Shown here piece after piece: positions 1 to 8,762 of a stretch of 64,000 nt of DNA. Position numbers and translations under genes: made by a program. The DNA is taken from NCBI RefSeq assembly GCF_037914945.1, contig NZ_CP149787.1, positions 372,001-436,000 on the forward strand. Direction: 5' to 3'. The notes under the pieces are model-generated. The model ran no database searches and was not told where the DNA came from. It was given only the letters and a program-made list of their open reading frames with translations. Origin of the DNA: Haloterrigena sp. KLK7. Lineage in GTDB: Archaea; Halobacteriota; Halobacteria; Halobacteriales; Natrialbaceae. How positions within the stretch are numbered: the first letter of the stretch is position 1; every line of letters begins with the position of its first letter.

Positions 1-1481
1 GTCTTCCGCCGAACGAAGCGCTCGACCTCGTTGAGCAGCGTCTCGTCGTGTGGACGGTCCGGCGGCCTGTACCGCAAGATCTCGTCGTCGACCCGCGTAC
101 AGGCCTCGAGGAATGTCTCCGTCGTGCGGTGTTCCGGCGGCGTCCGGAGGTGCCAGTCGAGCAGTTCGCGGTCGACCGCGGGAAACGACGTCACGAACTG
201 ATCGGCCAAATGTGCGTGAAACGGCATCGAGGGCTGGTTGGAAATACCGACGCAGGTGAGCGCGTTCTGTACAGTGTCCGCACGGGACGACCGCGCGTCG
301 AGCTCGTCGGCGATCGCGTCCCTGACGAACGACTCCGGATCGACGCCGAACGACGTCCGTTCGGCGAGGTCGCGACTGGCGTCGCGGCTGTAGCCGAAGG
401 TCTCGAGCAACTCCTCGACGGGATCGGGATCGGGATCGAGTCTCCCGGTCGGGATCCGCTTGTCGAGGACGTCGACGGTCTGCTCTGCGGTGAAGTGACC
501 CCGGAGGAACGTATCACAGAGCAGGCCGTGAAACATCGTGTCGACGTCCATCTCGTCGGTGTAGCCGGCGTGGTGGATGTGCAGCGATTCCTTGATACCC
601 TGCGAGTAGCGCACCTTCGACTCGTCGGGGCGGAGATATCGCTCGTCCGGCGGAAACGCCGTGTGACTCGCGCCGTACTGTTCGGCGAGGCGACTCGCGA
701 CCTGTACTTCCTGTGCGTCCGGATCGCCGACGGTGAAACTGCGCTCGATTCCGGGAATCCCCGCGAGGAGGACCCGCGAGTCGTAGCCCGCCGACAGGAG
801 AACGCCCTTGGTCCCGGACAGCGTCGACCGCCGCCGAAACGCCCGCTCGAGGCGGTCTGCGAGCTCGGCGACGTAATCGAACGACTCCGGGCGGTAGACG
901 AACCGCTCGAGCGAGTCGATGGCGTCGGCCCGGAGTAGGCTGTCGATCGGCAGTCGGCTGAGTTCCGTGACGGCGGTTTTCTCGCCGAGGGCAACGCCGA
1001 GGTGGAGGAACTCGAGGACGCCGTCCCGATCGATCGTCGGCTCCGGAACCGTCCGTCCGACCTCGGCGGCGTCGGTCCCGAAGACGCGCGTCCCGGGCTC
1101 GTCGGTGTAGAAACACTCGCGGGATCGGGCCGGATCCGTCGCCACGAACGCGTCGTCCGCACCGACGTCGATGACGGCCAGATACGAGCCGTTGAGCGCG
1201 TCCAGGGCGTCGCGGCCCGCCGTCTCGTAGCGTTCGAGCAGCCAGCGCGCGGCGTTGGACTCCTCCGACGACTCGTCGTTGGGGACGTACGCTTCGCCCC
1301 AGACGACACACCGGGCGTCGCCGTCCGCGTAGCTGGCGGTCCAGCCGGGCGCACCGAGCGCGTCGTCTCTGATACCGACGGTGACGGACGGTCCCGTCAG
1401 TACCTGATCGAATTCGTCGCTCGCCCTGTATCGCTCGAACGTCTCTCTGTCGCCGAATACGCCGAAGAGTTCCCTATTCAT
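1..1481 (-). CDS. Asparagine synthase-like amidotransferase (C-terminus cut by window edge)
   Basis: The reading frame opens with an ATG at 1481 and stays open to the window edge, giving about 493 residues of a truncated protein. Around residues 228-236 it carries LLSAGYDSR, a variant of the SGGxDS PP-loop of asparagine synthetase-type ATP pyrophosphatases. The N-terminal part resembles the class II glutamine amidotransferase fold, but the second residue is Asn, so the usual Cys2 nucleophile is missing and glutamine hydrolysis is unlikely. Such enzymes adenylate a carboxylate and form an amide. In surface-glycan clusters they are thought to amidate sugars or attach amino acids (inference). 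It diverges from the deacetylase lipoprotein gene across 238 bp. Confidence 0.8.
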   Translation of the reverse strand, partial: MNRELFGVFGDRETFERYRASDEFDQVLTGPSVTVGIRDDALGAPGWTASYADGDARCVVWGEAYVPNDESSEESNAARWLLERYETAGRDALDALNGSYLAVIDVGADDAFVATDPARSRECFYTDEPGTRVFGTDAAEVGRTVPEPTIDRDGVLEFLHLGVALGEKTAVTELSRLPIDSLLRADAIDSLERFVYRPESFDYVAELADRLERAFRRRSTLSGTKGVLLSAGYDSRVLLAGIPGIERSFTVGDPDAQEVQVASRLAEQYGASHTAFPPDERYLRPDESKVRYSQGIKESLHIHHAGYTDEMDVDTMFHGLLCDTFLRGHFTAEQTVDVLDKRIPTGRLDPDPDPVEELLETFGYSRDASRDLAERTSFGVDPESFVRDAIADELDARSSRADTVQNALTCVGISNQPSMPFHAHLADQFVTSFPAVDRELLDWHLRTPPEHRTTETFLEACTRVDDEILRYRPPDRPHDETLLNEVERFVRRK

Positions 1482-1719
1482 CGAAGACCACCGTCGCGAC
1501 GTGCGATCGAAGTGGACCGGCGACGATTCGACCGATCGATAGCCGACCGACCACCGATCCCCGATCGCGGACGCGGCCATCGTCTCTCCGAGCGATACGA
1601 CAATTACTATGCCATTGTTAAGACCTGGAACGGCCGTATAGTGCCGATTCGAGCGACGGCTGATTCCGGCCTATCGGATCTATAATAATGTCCCGACTGT
1701 CAGTAGCTTCGGGTCGTCA

Positions 1720-3060
1720 ATGCCACAGCAGCGACCTACCCGCCGACGAGTTCTCGCACTGTCGAGCGCAACCGCGATCGCCGGTCTCGCGGGGTGTACC
1801 GATCAGCTCAGCTCCGTCCTCGGCGAGTCGGACGACGATTCGAAAGAAGAGAAGAACGAGACGGACGACGAGTCGACCGAACAGGCGGCTGCACTCGCTG
1901 ACGGCGTCCCGCCGCTCGAGACGGAGTACGACAGCCGCGAGAAGTACCGCCAGCCCGGCGAGTCGCTCGACGACTTCAGCGACCTCTCCGACTGGGAGGT
2001 CACCCGGGGGTCGGGAACCGCCGATCAGGACGTCGTCTTCGACGGCGACCAGAGCTTCAAGCTGGAATCGAACGGCCAGGAGAACATCGTCGCGCAACGG
2101 GGCATGATGGGCGAGGACCTCACCGAGACGGACCTCTCGTTCGCGATCCGGACGACGACTCCACAGAACATCACGATCAACCTGCGGCTGGTCGACCAGT
2201 TCGGCAGCGAGAGGTACTTCTCGCTGCGGGAGATCACCTGCCGGAGCCCAGACGTCGCCTGGTTCCGCGCGAGTCCGGGCGTCTTCTCAGAAAGCGAGTA
2301 CGAACCCGCACTGGACTCCCTGGAGCGCCTCGAGATACAGGTCCTGCACACCATGGACAAGGCCGAGGTCTGGGTCGACGACCTGCGGACCCACAAGAAG
2401 CCCGACCAGGGATACGTCATGCTGACCTGGGACGACGGCACGAGCGACTACTACGAGGCAGCCGCGCCGCTGCACGACGAGTACGGTTTCCAGACGGTCC
2501 AGGCCCCCGTTCCGCGCTGGGCACAACGGGGCGAGGACGGTTACATGACGATCTCGGAGCTCCAGGAGCGACAGGACGCGGGCGACCAGATCGTCGTTCA
2601 CGGGACACACTCTCCCATCCACGAGGAAGACAACGAGGAGGTAGTCCGAACCCGTCTCGAACGGGACAAGCAGTGGTACCTCGACAAGGGATTCGAAGGA
2701 GCGGACTACATCGTCTACCCGCACAACAGCTACGACAGGCTGAGCCTCGAGTGCACGACCGACTACCACTACTGCGGCGGCTTCAACCAGTCCGGTAACG
2801 TCAATACGACCAGCGTCTACGGCTTCGACCCGCTGGCGTTACCGCGGACGATCGGCCACGATCTCGACATCGCGAAACAGTGTGTCAATCTCGCCGCCCA
2901 GCACCGACAGTGTACGATTCTGAACTTCCACGCGTTCTCCGACCAGAGCACGATGTCCGAAACCGACTACGCGGAGCTGCTCGACCACATCGATAGCGCC
3001 GACGTCGAGGTCATCACGTTCGACGACCTCTGGAAACTCCGGACGGCACAGCATTACTGA
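1720..3060 (+). CDS. Lipoprotein polysaccharide deacetylase-like protein (NodB fold)
   Basis: This 446-residue protein begins with RRR followed by a hydrophobic stretch and a lipobox LAGC (Cys26), so it is probably Tat-exported and lipid-anchored. Residues 27-60 form an acidic Asp/Glu-rich linker. Residues about 84-225 look like a beta-sandwich, and the last 220 residues are NodB-like: MLTWDDGTSDYY (Asp238/Asp239) and VHGTHSP (His294, His297) fit the metal-binding D-H-H site of carbohydrate esterase family 4. It would remove acyl groups from a surface polysaccharide outside the cell. A TATA-like stretch lies near 1680-1688. The family fold is recognised; the substrate is not known. Confidence 0.82.
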   Translation: MPQQRPTRRRVLALSSATAIAGLAGCTDQLSSVLGESDDDSKEEKNETDDESTEQAAALADGVPPLETEYDSREKYRQPGESLDDFSDLSDWEVTRGSGTADQDVVFDGDQSFKLESNGQENIVAQRGMMGEDLTETDLSFAIRTTTPQNITINLRLVDQFGSERYFSLREITCRSPDVAWFRASPGVFSESEYEPALDSLERLEIQVLHTMDKAEVWVDDLRTHKKPDQGYVMLTWDDGTSDYYEAAAPLHDEYGFQTVQAPVPRWAQRGEDGYMTISELQERQDAGDQIVVHGTHSPIHEEDNEEVVRTRLERDKQWYLDKGFEGADYIVYPHNSYDRLSLECTTDYHYCGGFNQSGNVNTTSVYGFDPLALPRTIGHDLDIAKQCVNLAAQHRQCTILNFHAFSDQSTMSETDYAELLDHIDSADVEVITFDDLWKLRTAQHY

Positions 3061-3169
3061 GCCGATGGCGTTTCGGTGGCTCGCGCGGTGACGAACGGTT
3101 CCGACCATCCCAGCCGAGAAGCGATTTCTCAGTGAGCGCAGGTGTGAGACTGACCAGTCCTCGAGGCGA

Positions 3170-3394
3170 TCAGGCCATCGAGAGCGTGATCGATTCCGTG
3201 TCAGTCGCTCCGTCGGGGTGGTTACGCGCAACACGACTGTGTTGTGGGCATTCGCGCCGCCGTCACCGTGATCGTCTCGCCGGTGTCGTCGAGCTTCGCT
3301 GTCTGCCCGACGTCCCACTCGTAGCGGACGATCTCGCCGCCCCGGGCATACGATCCCGATACGTCGAGTTTGACCTGCTCTCCGGCCTCGAATG
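3170..3394 (-). pseudogene. Frame-broken PKD-like domain, former C-terminus of the upstream deacylase
   Basis: Directly after the stop of the deacylase gene, the minus strand still encodes a PKD-like beta-sandwich, but in shifted frames. One frame reads FEAGEQVKLDVSGSYARGGE and then YEWDVG and TGETITVTA. A second frame continues GGANAHNTVVLRVTT, and a third gives DGATDTESITLSMA before a TGA at 3170-3172. At least three single-frame breaks therefore separate the pieces. Either the tail of the deacylase is decaying or the assembly has several indels here. The domain signature is PKD-like by eye only. Confidence 0.6.
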
Positions 3395-4585
3395 TCACCG
3401 GGCGGCGTTCGCGGGGCAGCTGTCGCTCGATGTGACGGGTGTCTCCGTCGTCGTCTCGTCTTCGTCGGCCGACTCGGCCTCGTCAGTCTCGGCCTCGTCA
3501 GTCTCGCCTTCGTCGGTCTCTTCGGCAGTCTCGCCTTCGTCGGTCTCTTCGGCGGTCTCACCTTCGTCGGTCTCTTCGGCGGTCTCGCCTTCTTCAGCCT
3601 CCTCGGCGGTCTCGCCTTCTTCAGCCTCCTCGGCGGTCTCGCCTTCTTCAGCCTCCTCGGCGGTCTCGCCTTCTTCAGCCTCCTCGGCGGTCTCGCCTTC
3701 TTCAGCCTCCTCGGCGGTCTCGCCTTCTTCGGCCTCCTCGTCTCCGTCGGCCTCCTCGCCGTCGGTGTCCGACTCGTCGGAATCGCCGCCCTCGACCGCC
3801 TCCAACTGGAGTTCGTCCGTCAGCAGCCGCTCGACGATCGCCGAGTGCCACTGCACGCGAGTCTCGAGGGAGACGTTGGTCGAGAGCGTCTCCGCGAGGA
3901 ACGCGTCGGCGCCGAGATCGCGGGCGGCCTTATGGACGAGTAGCCCCGTCGGATCGGTGTCGGGGCCGGTGAACGGTCCGGTCTGGAACGCCAGCGAGGA
4001 ATCGTCCACGTAGTTGCGGGTGACGTACTCGGCCGCATCGGTCGCGGCCGCGGTGGCCTCGTCGGAGTGGAAGATTGCCTGTCCGACGCCGTCGACGGGA
4101 TCGTTCGCGTAGATACCCGTCGACTCGTGAAGGTCGATCACGATGTCCGGATCGTACTCGGTGATGACTCGCCAGAGCGCCCGAGCGAGGTCGGTTCTCG
4201 GCCGCTCTCCTTCGGGAAACTGTCGGTTGAGGTCGGCGCCGTCGTCGGCGGTCCGCGTGCTGCGATCGATCGCGGCAGCGTTGGCCTCGGGGACGGTGAC
4301 GAGCGTTCCCGCGCCGATCTCCCAGTCGGCGATCGCGCTCGCGGCCGTATAGCCCGCGACCTCGTTGCCGTGGACGCCGCCGATGACGACGGCCGTTGGT
4401 CCGTCGGCGTCCGCGGTGGTGACGTACACCGTCGTCTCTTCGGCCGTTCCCTCGCGAATCACGAACGACTCCCGAGTCGATCCGTTCTCCTGTGCCCCAC
4501 TGACTGTAGTCGCGCCAGCGCCTGCGGCTACACAGGCGCCCGCGAGTGATAATACCGAGCGTCGTGAAAGCGGATTCCGCTGCAT
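3395..4585 (-). CDS. Tat-exported succinylglutamate desuccinylase/aspartoacylase-like (M14) protein with acidic repeat tail
   Basis: The 396-residue product starts with SRRSVLSLAGACVAAGAGA, a Tat signal. The catalytic domain (about 40-260) has VHGNE (His72, Glu75) and DLHES (His153), the zinc ligands of the M14/AstE-AspA fold, and a late AETLST with a candidate catalytic Glu232. Residues 283-363 are nine copies of a nine-residue acidic unit. The protein then runs into a short divergent tail and stops where a PKD-like domain begins out of frame. It probably hydrolyses an amide or peptide bond outside the cell. With its neighbours this fits surface-glycan processing (inference). Confidence 0.75.
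   Translation of the reverse strand: MQRNPLSRRSVLSLAGACVAAGAGATTVSGAQENGSTRESFVIREGTAEETTVYVTTADADGPTAVVIGGVHGNEVAGYTAASAIADWEIGAGTLVTVPEANAAAIDRSTRTADDGADLNRQFPEGERPRTDLARALWRVITEYDPDIVIDLHESTGIYANDPVDGVGQAIFHSDEATAAATDAAEYVTRNYVDDSSLAFQTGPFTGPDTDPTGLLVHKAARDLGADAFLAETLSTNVSLETRVQWHSAIVERLLTDELQLEAVEGGDSDESDTDGEEADGDEEAEEGETAEEAEEGETAEEAEEGETAEEAEEGETAEEAEEGETAEEAEEGETAEETDEGETAEETDEGETAEETDEGETDEAETDEAESADEDETTTETPVTSSDSCPANAAR
3497..3739 (-). repeat. Coding 27-bp tandem repeat, nine units
   Basis: Nine exact-length units encode six copies of EEAEEGETA followed by three of EETDEGETA/D. The six promoter-proximal units are almost identical at nucleotide level, which points to recent slippage or unequal exchange. 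The array sits between the catalytic domain and the broken PKD region, so it looks like a stalk or spacer of variable length. Confidence 0.9.
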
Positions 4586-4742
4586 TCCACTCCCCCACTT
4601 GGGGGGTGGATGTATTTACTATCACGAGAATAACAGCAGAATCGATTCGCTTGCTTCGCTCGAAACCGTCGTGAAACGGTTGTAGAGAGTGAATCCGCCC
4701 CTTTCTGATCGGCGACCGTCCGCGGCAACGCCCCACGACGAG

Positions 4743-5903
4743 CTACCGAACGCCATGTCGTTCGTAGAACCGACGGACGCGGTCGTCGGCCAGCAACGGC
4801 TCGTGGACCTGAATCGATTTGAGGCCTGGGTAGCTGTTCGCTTCGATGACGGTGAATCCGCCGTCGTCGTCGGTCACGATGACGTCCCAGCCGACGTACG
4901 GAACGAACGGGCAGGCGTCGGCCATCTCGAGGACGGTCGCTCGGATCCGCTGCCAGCCCGGGATCCGCTCTCCTTCGACGGCCATCTTGGTGTCCGGGTG
5001 AGTCGAGTGCCACTCGACGCCGTCGCCGTCGGGGGGACGCGCGCCCGGACCGAGTTCGCCCGTCTCGAGGTCGATCGCCGCGGAGAGGCCGCCCTGCGTG
5101 AAGTTGTCCAGCGGTGCGGAGTCCGTCGTACCGATCCGCTGGATCGCCGCGGCGACGAACGGTTCGCCGAGCTCGTCGTCGTACATCGTGATGAGCCGGA
5201 TCGTGTTCGGCGTCGCCGGGTACAGCGCGGTCGGGAACGGCCCCTGATCGACGAACTCGCAGACGAGGTACTCGTCGAGGTCGGCGACTAGCGATCGGAA
5301 CGCGGACTCCGGGTAGCGATCGCCGTTGACCCGGTAGCCGTCGCCGGTACGCGAACACAGCAGAACGTTGTTCCCGCCGCCGCCGCGGACCCACTTGAGG
5401 ACCAGCCGATCCTCGACCTCGAGCCGGTCGATGACCCGCTGGGCGGCGTTTCCCGTCTCCCGTGGGTGCGCCGAGGACTGTGGCGGCTCAGACGGCGGTC
5501 CGCCGGTGCCGATCGGTCCCGAAGCCGCCGGCCCACCGTCGGTCACCTCGCGCCGGTCGCGTCGGTCGTCGATCGGGTGGTACGTCCCGTCGCGGATCAG
5601 GCCGTAGACCGTCATCCGCTCGTCGTCGAACGGCTGCATGAGCCGGTGAAAGAGCAGCTTGTTCGAGAGGGCCACCGACCACGTCCCGTTGATACGCTTC
5701 GTGCGCACGAACCGCTCGTAGTCGCTCACGTAGTCGCGGTACGTCTCCGGATCGAGGTCGTAGACGGCGTCGGACCGGCTCACGAAGCCGCGCCGCCAGA
5801 GCCAGAGCCGTCGTCGGAGCGATCGCGAGACGTCGGATTCGCGCTCGGTCGCGACGAGCTCCTGTACCGCCCTGGCAGTGTGATAGAGCGTTCTGACGTT
5901 CAC
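4743..5903 (-). CDS. Sugar-transfer-associated ATP-grasp protein
   Basis: The protein is about 386 residues. It has the features of the ATP-grasp family found with sugar transferases: an early LSNKLLFHRLM lysine region, a glycine-rich nucleotide loop (LVLKWVRGGGGNN) and a C-terminal Mg-binding segment GFTVIEANSYPG. ATP-grasp enzymes ligate a carboxylate to an amine or thiol through an acyl phosphate, so a role in adding amino acids or similar groups to a surface polysaccharide is reasonable but inferred. A GTG at 5903 (MNVRTLYH) was preferred over the GTG at 5918 because a TATA-like box lies near 5930-5937, about 30 nt upstream. Confidence 0.78.
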   Translation of the reverse strand: MNVRTLYHTARAVQELVATERESDVSRSLRRRLWLWRRGFVSRSDAVYDLDPETYRDYVSDYERFVRTKRINGTWSVALSNKLLFHRLMQPFDDERMTVYGLIRDGTYHPIDDRRDRREVTDGGPAASGPIGTGGPPSEPPQSSAHPRETGNAAQRVIDRLEVEDRLVLKWVRGGGGNNVLLCSRTGDGYRVNGDRYPESAFRSLVADLDEYLVCEFVDQGPFPTALYPATPNTIRLITMYDDELGEPFVAAAIQRIGTTDSAPLDNFTQGGLSAAIDLETGELGPGARPPDGDGVEWHSTHPDTKMAVEGERIPGWQRIRATVLEMADACPFVPYVGWDVIVTDDDGGFTVIEANSYPGLKSIQVHEPLLADDRVRRFYERHGVR

Positions 5904-6038
5904 GGATAGGCACGCCACGGGGATCGTGTTAGTTATCGAACTGCCAAGACCGTTGCAGTCGCGGTGCCGACGATTCGAGCTACGGAAATCGTGTGGCCCG
6001 CGAAAACCGGATCGTTGAGTCTCTCGGGAGAGACGTCG

Positions 6039-7037
6039 CTACTCGGTCAGTATGCGACGAGCGATCGTCGTCCGCTCGAGCGCCGCCGCAACGAAGACGA
6101 CGAGAACGAGTACGGTCGTCGCGACGATCGGCATCGGTCGCCGTCGGACACCGCTGCCGGCGGCCCAGCACAGGCCGGGATACTGTCGCGGGGACGCGGC
6201 GGCGTCGCGCAGATACCACAGTCCGCGGAGGAGACGACCCTCGGAGAGGTACGCCTTCGCGACGACGAGCCGGTGGGCAGCGCGAATCTCGTGTCCCTCC
6301 GCTTCGAACCGTTCGACCTCGTCCTCGTACATCGAGAGGTACTGCTCGCTGGCCGAGCGGATGACGTCCGCCGGCGGCTGGCCCGTTTCCTCGCGAACGA
6401 CCAGCGGCTCGTCGACGTACGCGAGCTTGCCCGCCTTGAGCACCCGCAGACAGAATTCGGGGTCCTGGAACCGATCGAGCTCCTCGTCGAAGCCGCCGAT
6501 TTCGCGAGCGACGTCGGTCCGGACGAGCAGGGTCGAGCCGGCGTCCGGCTGCACCTCGTCGGCCATGATCAGGCCAATCAGCTCCTCGCCGCCCTCTCGC
6601 ACGGGCTCGTCGTCCGATCGCGCGAGCGCGGACGCGGCGGCCCCACGGAGGCGGTCGTTCGTCCCCGACAGCTCGTAGGTCGAGTCGCAGTAGACGCCGA
6701 CCCACTCGTCGGATCGCCCCTCGAGGGCGGCGAGTTGGCGCTCGAGCTTCTCGGGGCGCCACTCGTCGTCGGAGTCGAGGAAGGCGATGTACTCGCCGCG
6801 GGCGTGCTCGATGCCGGTGTTCCGGGCCACGTTGGCCCCCTGGTTCGTCGCGTGGACGACGGGTCGGACTCGGGGGTCCTCGTAGTCGGCCAGCACGGAC
6901 GGCGTCTCGTCGGTCGACCCGTCGTCGACGACGACGACCTCGAGATCGTCGGTCGTCTGTGCGAGCGCGCTGTCGATCGCGCGCGGAAGCGTTTCGGCTC
7001 TGTTGTAGGTCGGAATCACGACGCTGACTCGGGGCAT
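6039..7037 (-). CDS. Family 2 glycosyltransferase with C-terminal membrane segment
   Basis: The N-terminus reads MPRVSVVIPTYNRAETL, followed by VVVDDGSTDET and AFLDSDDEW, the nucleotide-sugar and metal-binding motifs of GT-A fold, family 2 transferases. The last 30 residues contain one hydrophobic helix that would tether the enzyme to the membrane with the catalytic domain in the cytoplasm. An ATG at 7037 was preferred over an upstream TTG. It probably adds one sugar to a lipid-linked glycan. The sugar and acceptor cannot be read from the sequence. Confidence 0.88.
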   Translation of the reverse strand: MPRVSVVIPTYNRAETLPRAIDSALAQTTDDLEVVVVDDGSTDETPSVLADYEDPRVRPVVHATNQGANVARNTGIEHARGEYIAFLDSDDEWRPEKLERQLAALEGRSDEWVGVYCDSTYELSGTNDRLRGAAASALARSDDEPVREGGEELIGLIMADEVQPDAGSTLLVRTDVAREIGGFDEELDRFQDPEFCLRVLKAGKLAYVDEPLVVREETGQPPADVIRSASEQYLSMYEDEVERFEAEGHEIRAAHRLVVAKAYLSEGRLLRGLWYLRDAAASPRQYPGLCWAAGSGVRRRPMPIVATTVLVLVVFVAAALERTTIARRILTE

Positions 7038-7355
7038 TTCTCGCAACTCTCGACGGGCGAGCCATTATTATCGCGTCGCTAAACGCCCGGAACGGCGGTT
7101 CGATCGGTCGCCTCGAGTCTCCCGCTCGGAACTCGCGGCGGGCGACGCGGCGATCGTCTCGCTCCGAGGCGGCGCGGCTCGCGCCCTAATAGCTGTATAA
7201 GAAAGGCCGAACGCTTCGTCGACGCGACCACTGATGCATCGGAATCGACGACAGTTCGTGCCACCCGGTGGCACTGCAAGGACGATCGGGCGTGTCGAGG
7301 AGTTCGACGCGACGGGGCGGGACATCGCTCCGACCGATCCGCTGGAGGGACGGTA
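7038..7355. other. Divergent intergenic region between two glycosyltransferase genes
   Basis: No gene is supported here. The region holds the promoters of both divergent glycosyltransferases: an AT-rich stretch near 7066-7073 for the minus-strand gene, and a GGAGG Shine-Dalgarno-like motif just before the ATG at 7356. An AT-rich patch also occurs near 7190. Confidence 0.5.
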
Positions 7356-8411
7356 ATGTACCGCGAGGCGACCGTCGGCGTCGTGATGCCAGCGTACGAC
7401 GAGGAGGGGTTCGTGGGCGACGTGATCCGCGAGATGCCCGACTACGTCGATCGGATCTACGCGATCGACGACCGATCGACCGACGGGACCTGGGAGGAGA
7501 TCCTCGAGGCAGCCCGCGACGACGCCGACGCGAACGGGGGGGTCGACGCGACGGACGACGCGCCGATGGTCACCGACGGCGGCGCGTCCGCGCTCGTTCG
7601 ACGGGCGTCCGTCCAGGACCCGATCGGACGAGTCGTCCCGATCCGGCACCGCGAGAACCGTGGCGCCGGCGGGGCGATCAAGACCGGCTATCTCGCCGCG
7701 CGCGCCGACGGCGTGGACGCGACGGTAACGGTCGACGCCGACGGGCAGATGGACCTCTCGCAGATGTCCCGGCTGCTCGACCCCATCGTCGCGGACGAGG
7801 CCGACTACGCGAAGGGGAACCGACTCCTCTCGCGGGAGTATCGCGCGGCGATGCCGCGGTTTCGGTTCGTCGGGAACGCGATCCTGTCGTTCCTGACCAA
7901 GGTCGCCTCCGGCTACTGGAAGACGATGGACCCCCAGAACGGCTACACGGCGATCTCCGGCGACGCCCTCGAGGCGATCGACCTCGAGAACCTCTACGAG
8001 TACTACGGCTACTGCAACGACCTGCTGGTGAAGCTGAACGTCCGCGGGATGCGCGTCGCGGACGTGGCGATGCCGGCCGTCTACGGTGACGAGGAGTCGA
8101 GCATCACGTACTCCGAGTATATCCCGAAGGTGTCGACGATGCTGCTGCGGAACTTCCTGTGGCGGCTGAAGACGAAGTACCTCGTGTTGGACTTCCACCC
8201 GCTGGCGTTCTTTTATCTCGTCGGCGCGGGACTGGCCGCGACCGGCGTCCTCGCCGCCGTCGTGACGCTGTTCGCGACGCTCTCGACGATCGGCCCGTCG
8301 GTGCAGGGTTCGACGACCGCGGTCCTGCTCGTCGCCGGCGTCGCGTTCCTGCTGTTCGCGATGCTGTTCGACATGGCCGAGAGCGAACACCTCGAGCGCC
8401 AGGTCCACTAG
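7356..8411 (+). CDS. Family 2 glycosyltransferase, dolichyl-phosphate sugar synthase-like
   Basis: This 351-residue protein starts VGVVMPAYDEEGFVGDVI and has YAIDDRSTDGT and TVTVDADGQMD, which are GT2 motifs. The NRGAGGAIKTGY region is typical of polyprenyl/dolichyl-phosphate glucose or mannose synthases. Two hydrophobic helices near the C-terminus would anchor it in the membrane. It may charge the lipid carrier used by the neighbouring flippase pathway (inference). An acidic insertion around residues 55-75 is a haloarchaeal feature. A GGAGG motif precedes the start. Confidence 0.88.
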   Translation: MYREATVGVVMPAYDEEGFVGDVIREMPDYVDRIYAIDDRSTDGTWEEILEAARDDADANGGVDATDDAPMVTDGGASALVRRASVQDPIGRVVPIRHRENRGAGGAIKTGYLAARADGVDATVTVDADGQMDLSQMSRLLDPIVADEADYAKGNRLLSREYRAAMPRFRFVGNAILSFLTKVASGYWKTMDPQNGYTAISGDALEAIDLENLYEYYGYCNDLLVKLNVRGMRVADVAMPAVYGDEESSITYSEYIPKVSTMLLRNFLWRLKTKYLVLDFHPLAFFYLVGAGLAATGVLAAVVTLFATLSTIGPSVQGSTTAVLLVAGVAFLLFAMLFDMAESEHLERQVH

Positions 8412-8762
8412 TCTCGCGTTCGCCGGAGGTATCGTTAGATCACGTCACAACGCTCCCAGTTCCGCCACAATACTGTCAGTTCCGTCACTGCCGTACTCCG
8501 GTTCTCCGTAGTCAGGTCCGTCTCTGTCGGGGGCTCACCGCTCGCGAGTTCGCTCTCTGATCTACTTCCGCTCTACCGGCTCGTCGTGTGACCGTCCCTC
8601 GAGAAGATGTGACCAGTCAGCGCGTCGGGAATCCGCGTACTGGACTCGACGACCGCAATCGACCGCGTTCCCTCGAGCGACCTGCGCGACGAACAGCGGA
8701 TGGCCGCGATTCCGCCGGATCGGGTCCGAACCCCGACGTCGTCGCGGTCGACCGCCGATCGC
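8412..8762. other. Gene-free spacer
   Basis: Between the convergent glycosyltransferase and flippase genes no open frame shows protein-like composition. The open frames on both strands are arginine/serine-rich, as random high-GC frames are. No clear hairpin or RNA gene was recognised. Confidence 0.45.

Noticed and set aside
3497-3739. Possible CRISPR-like array because of regular 27-bp repeats
   Set aside because: Units are contiguous with no spacers and encode a continuous acidic peptide.
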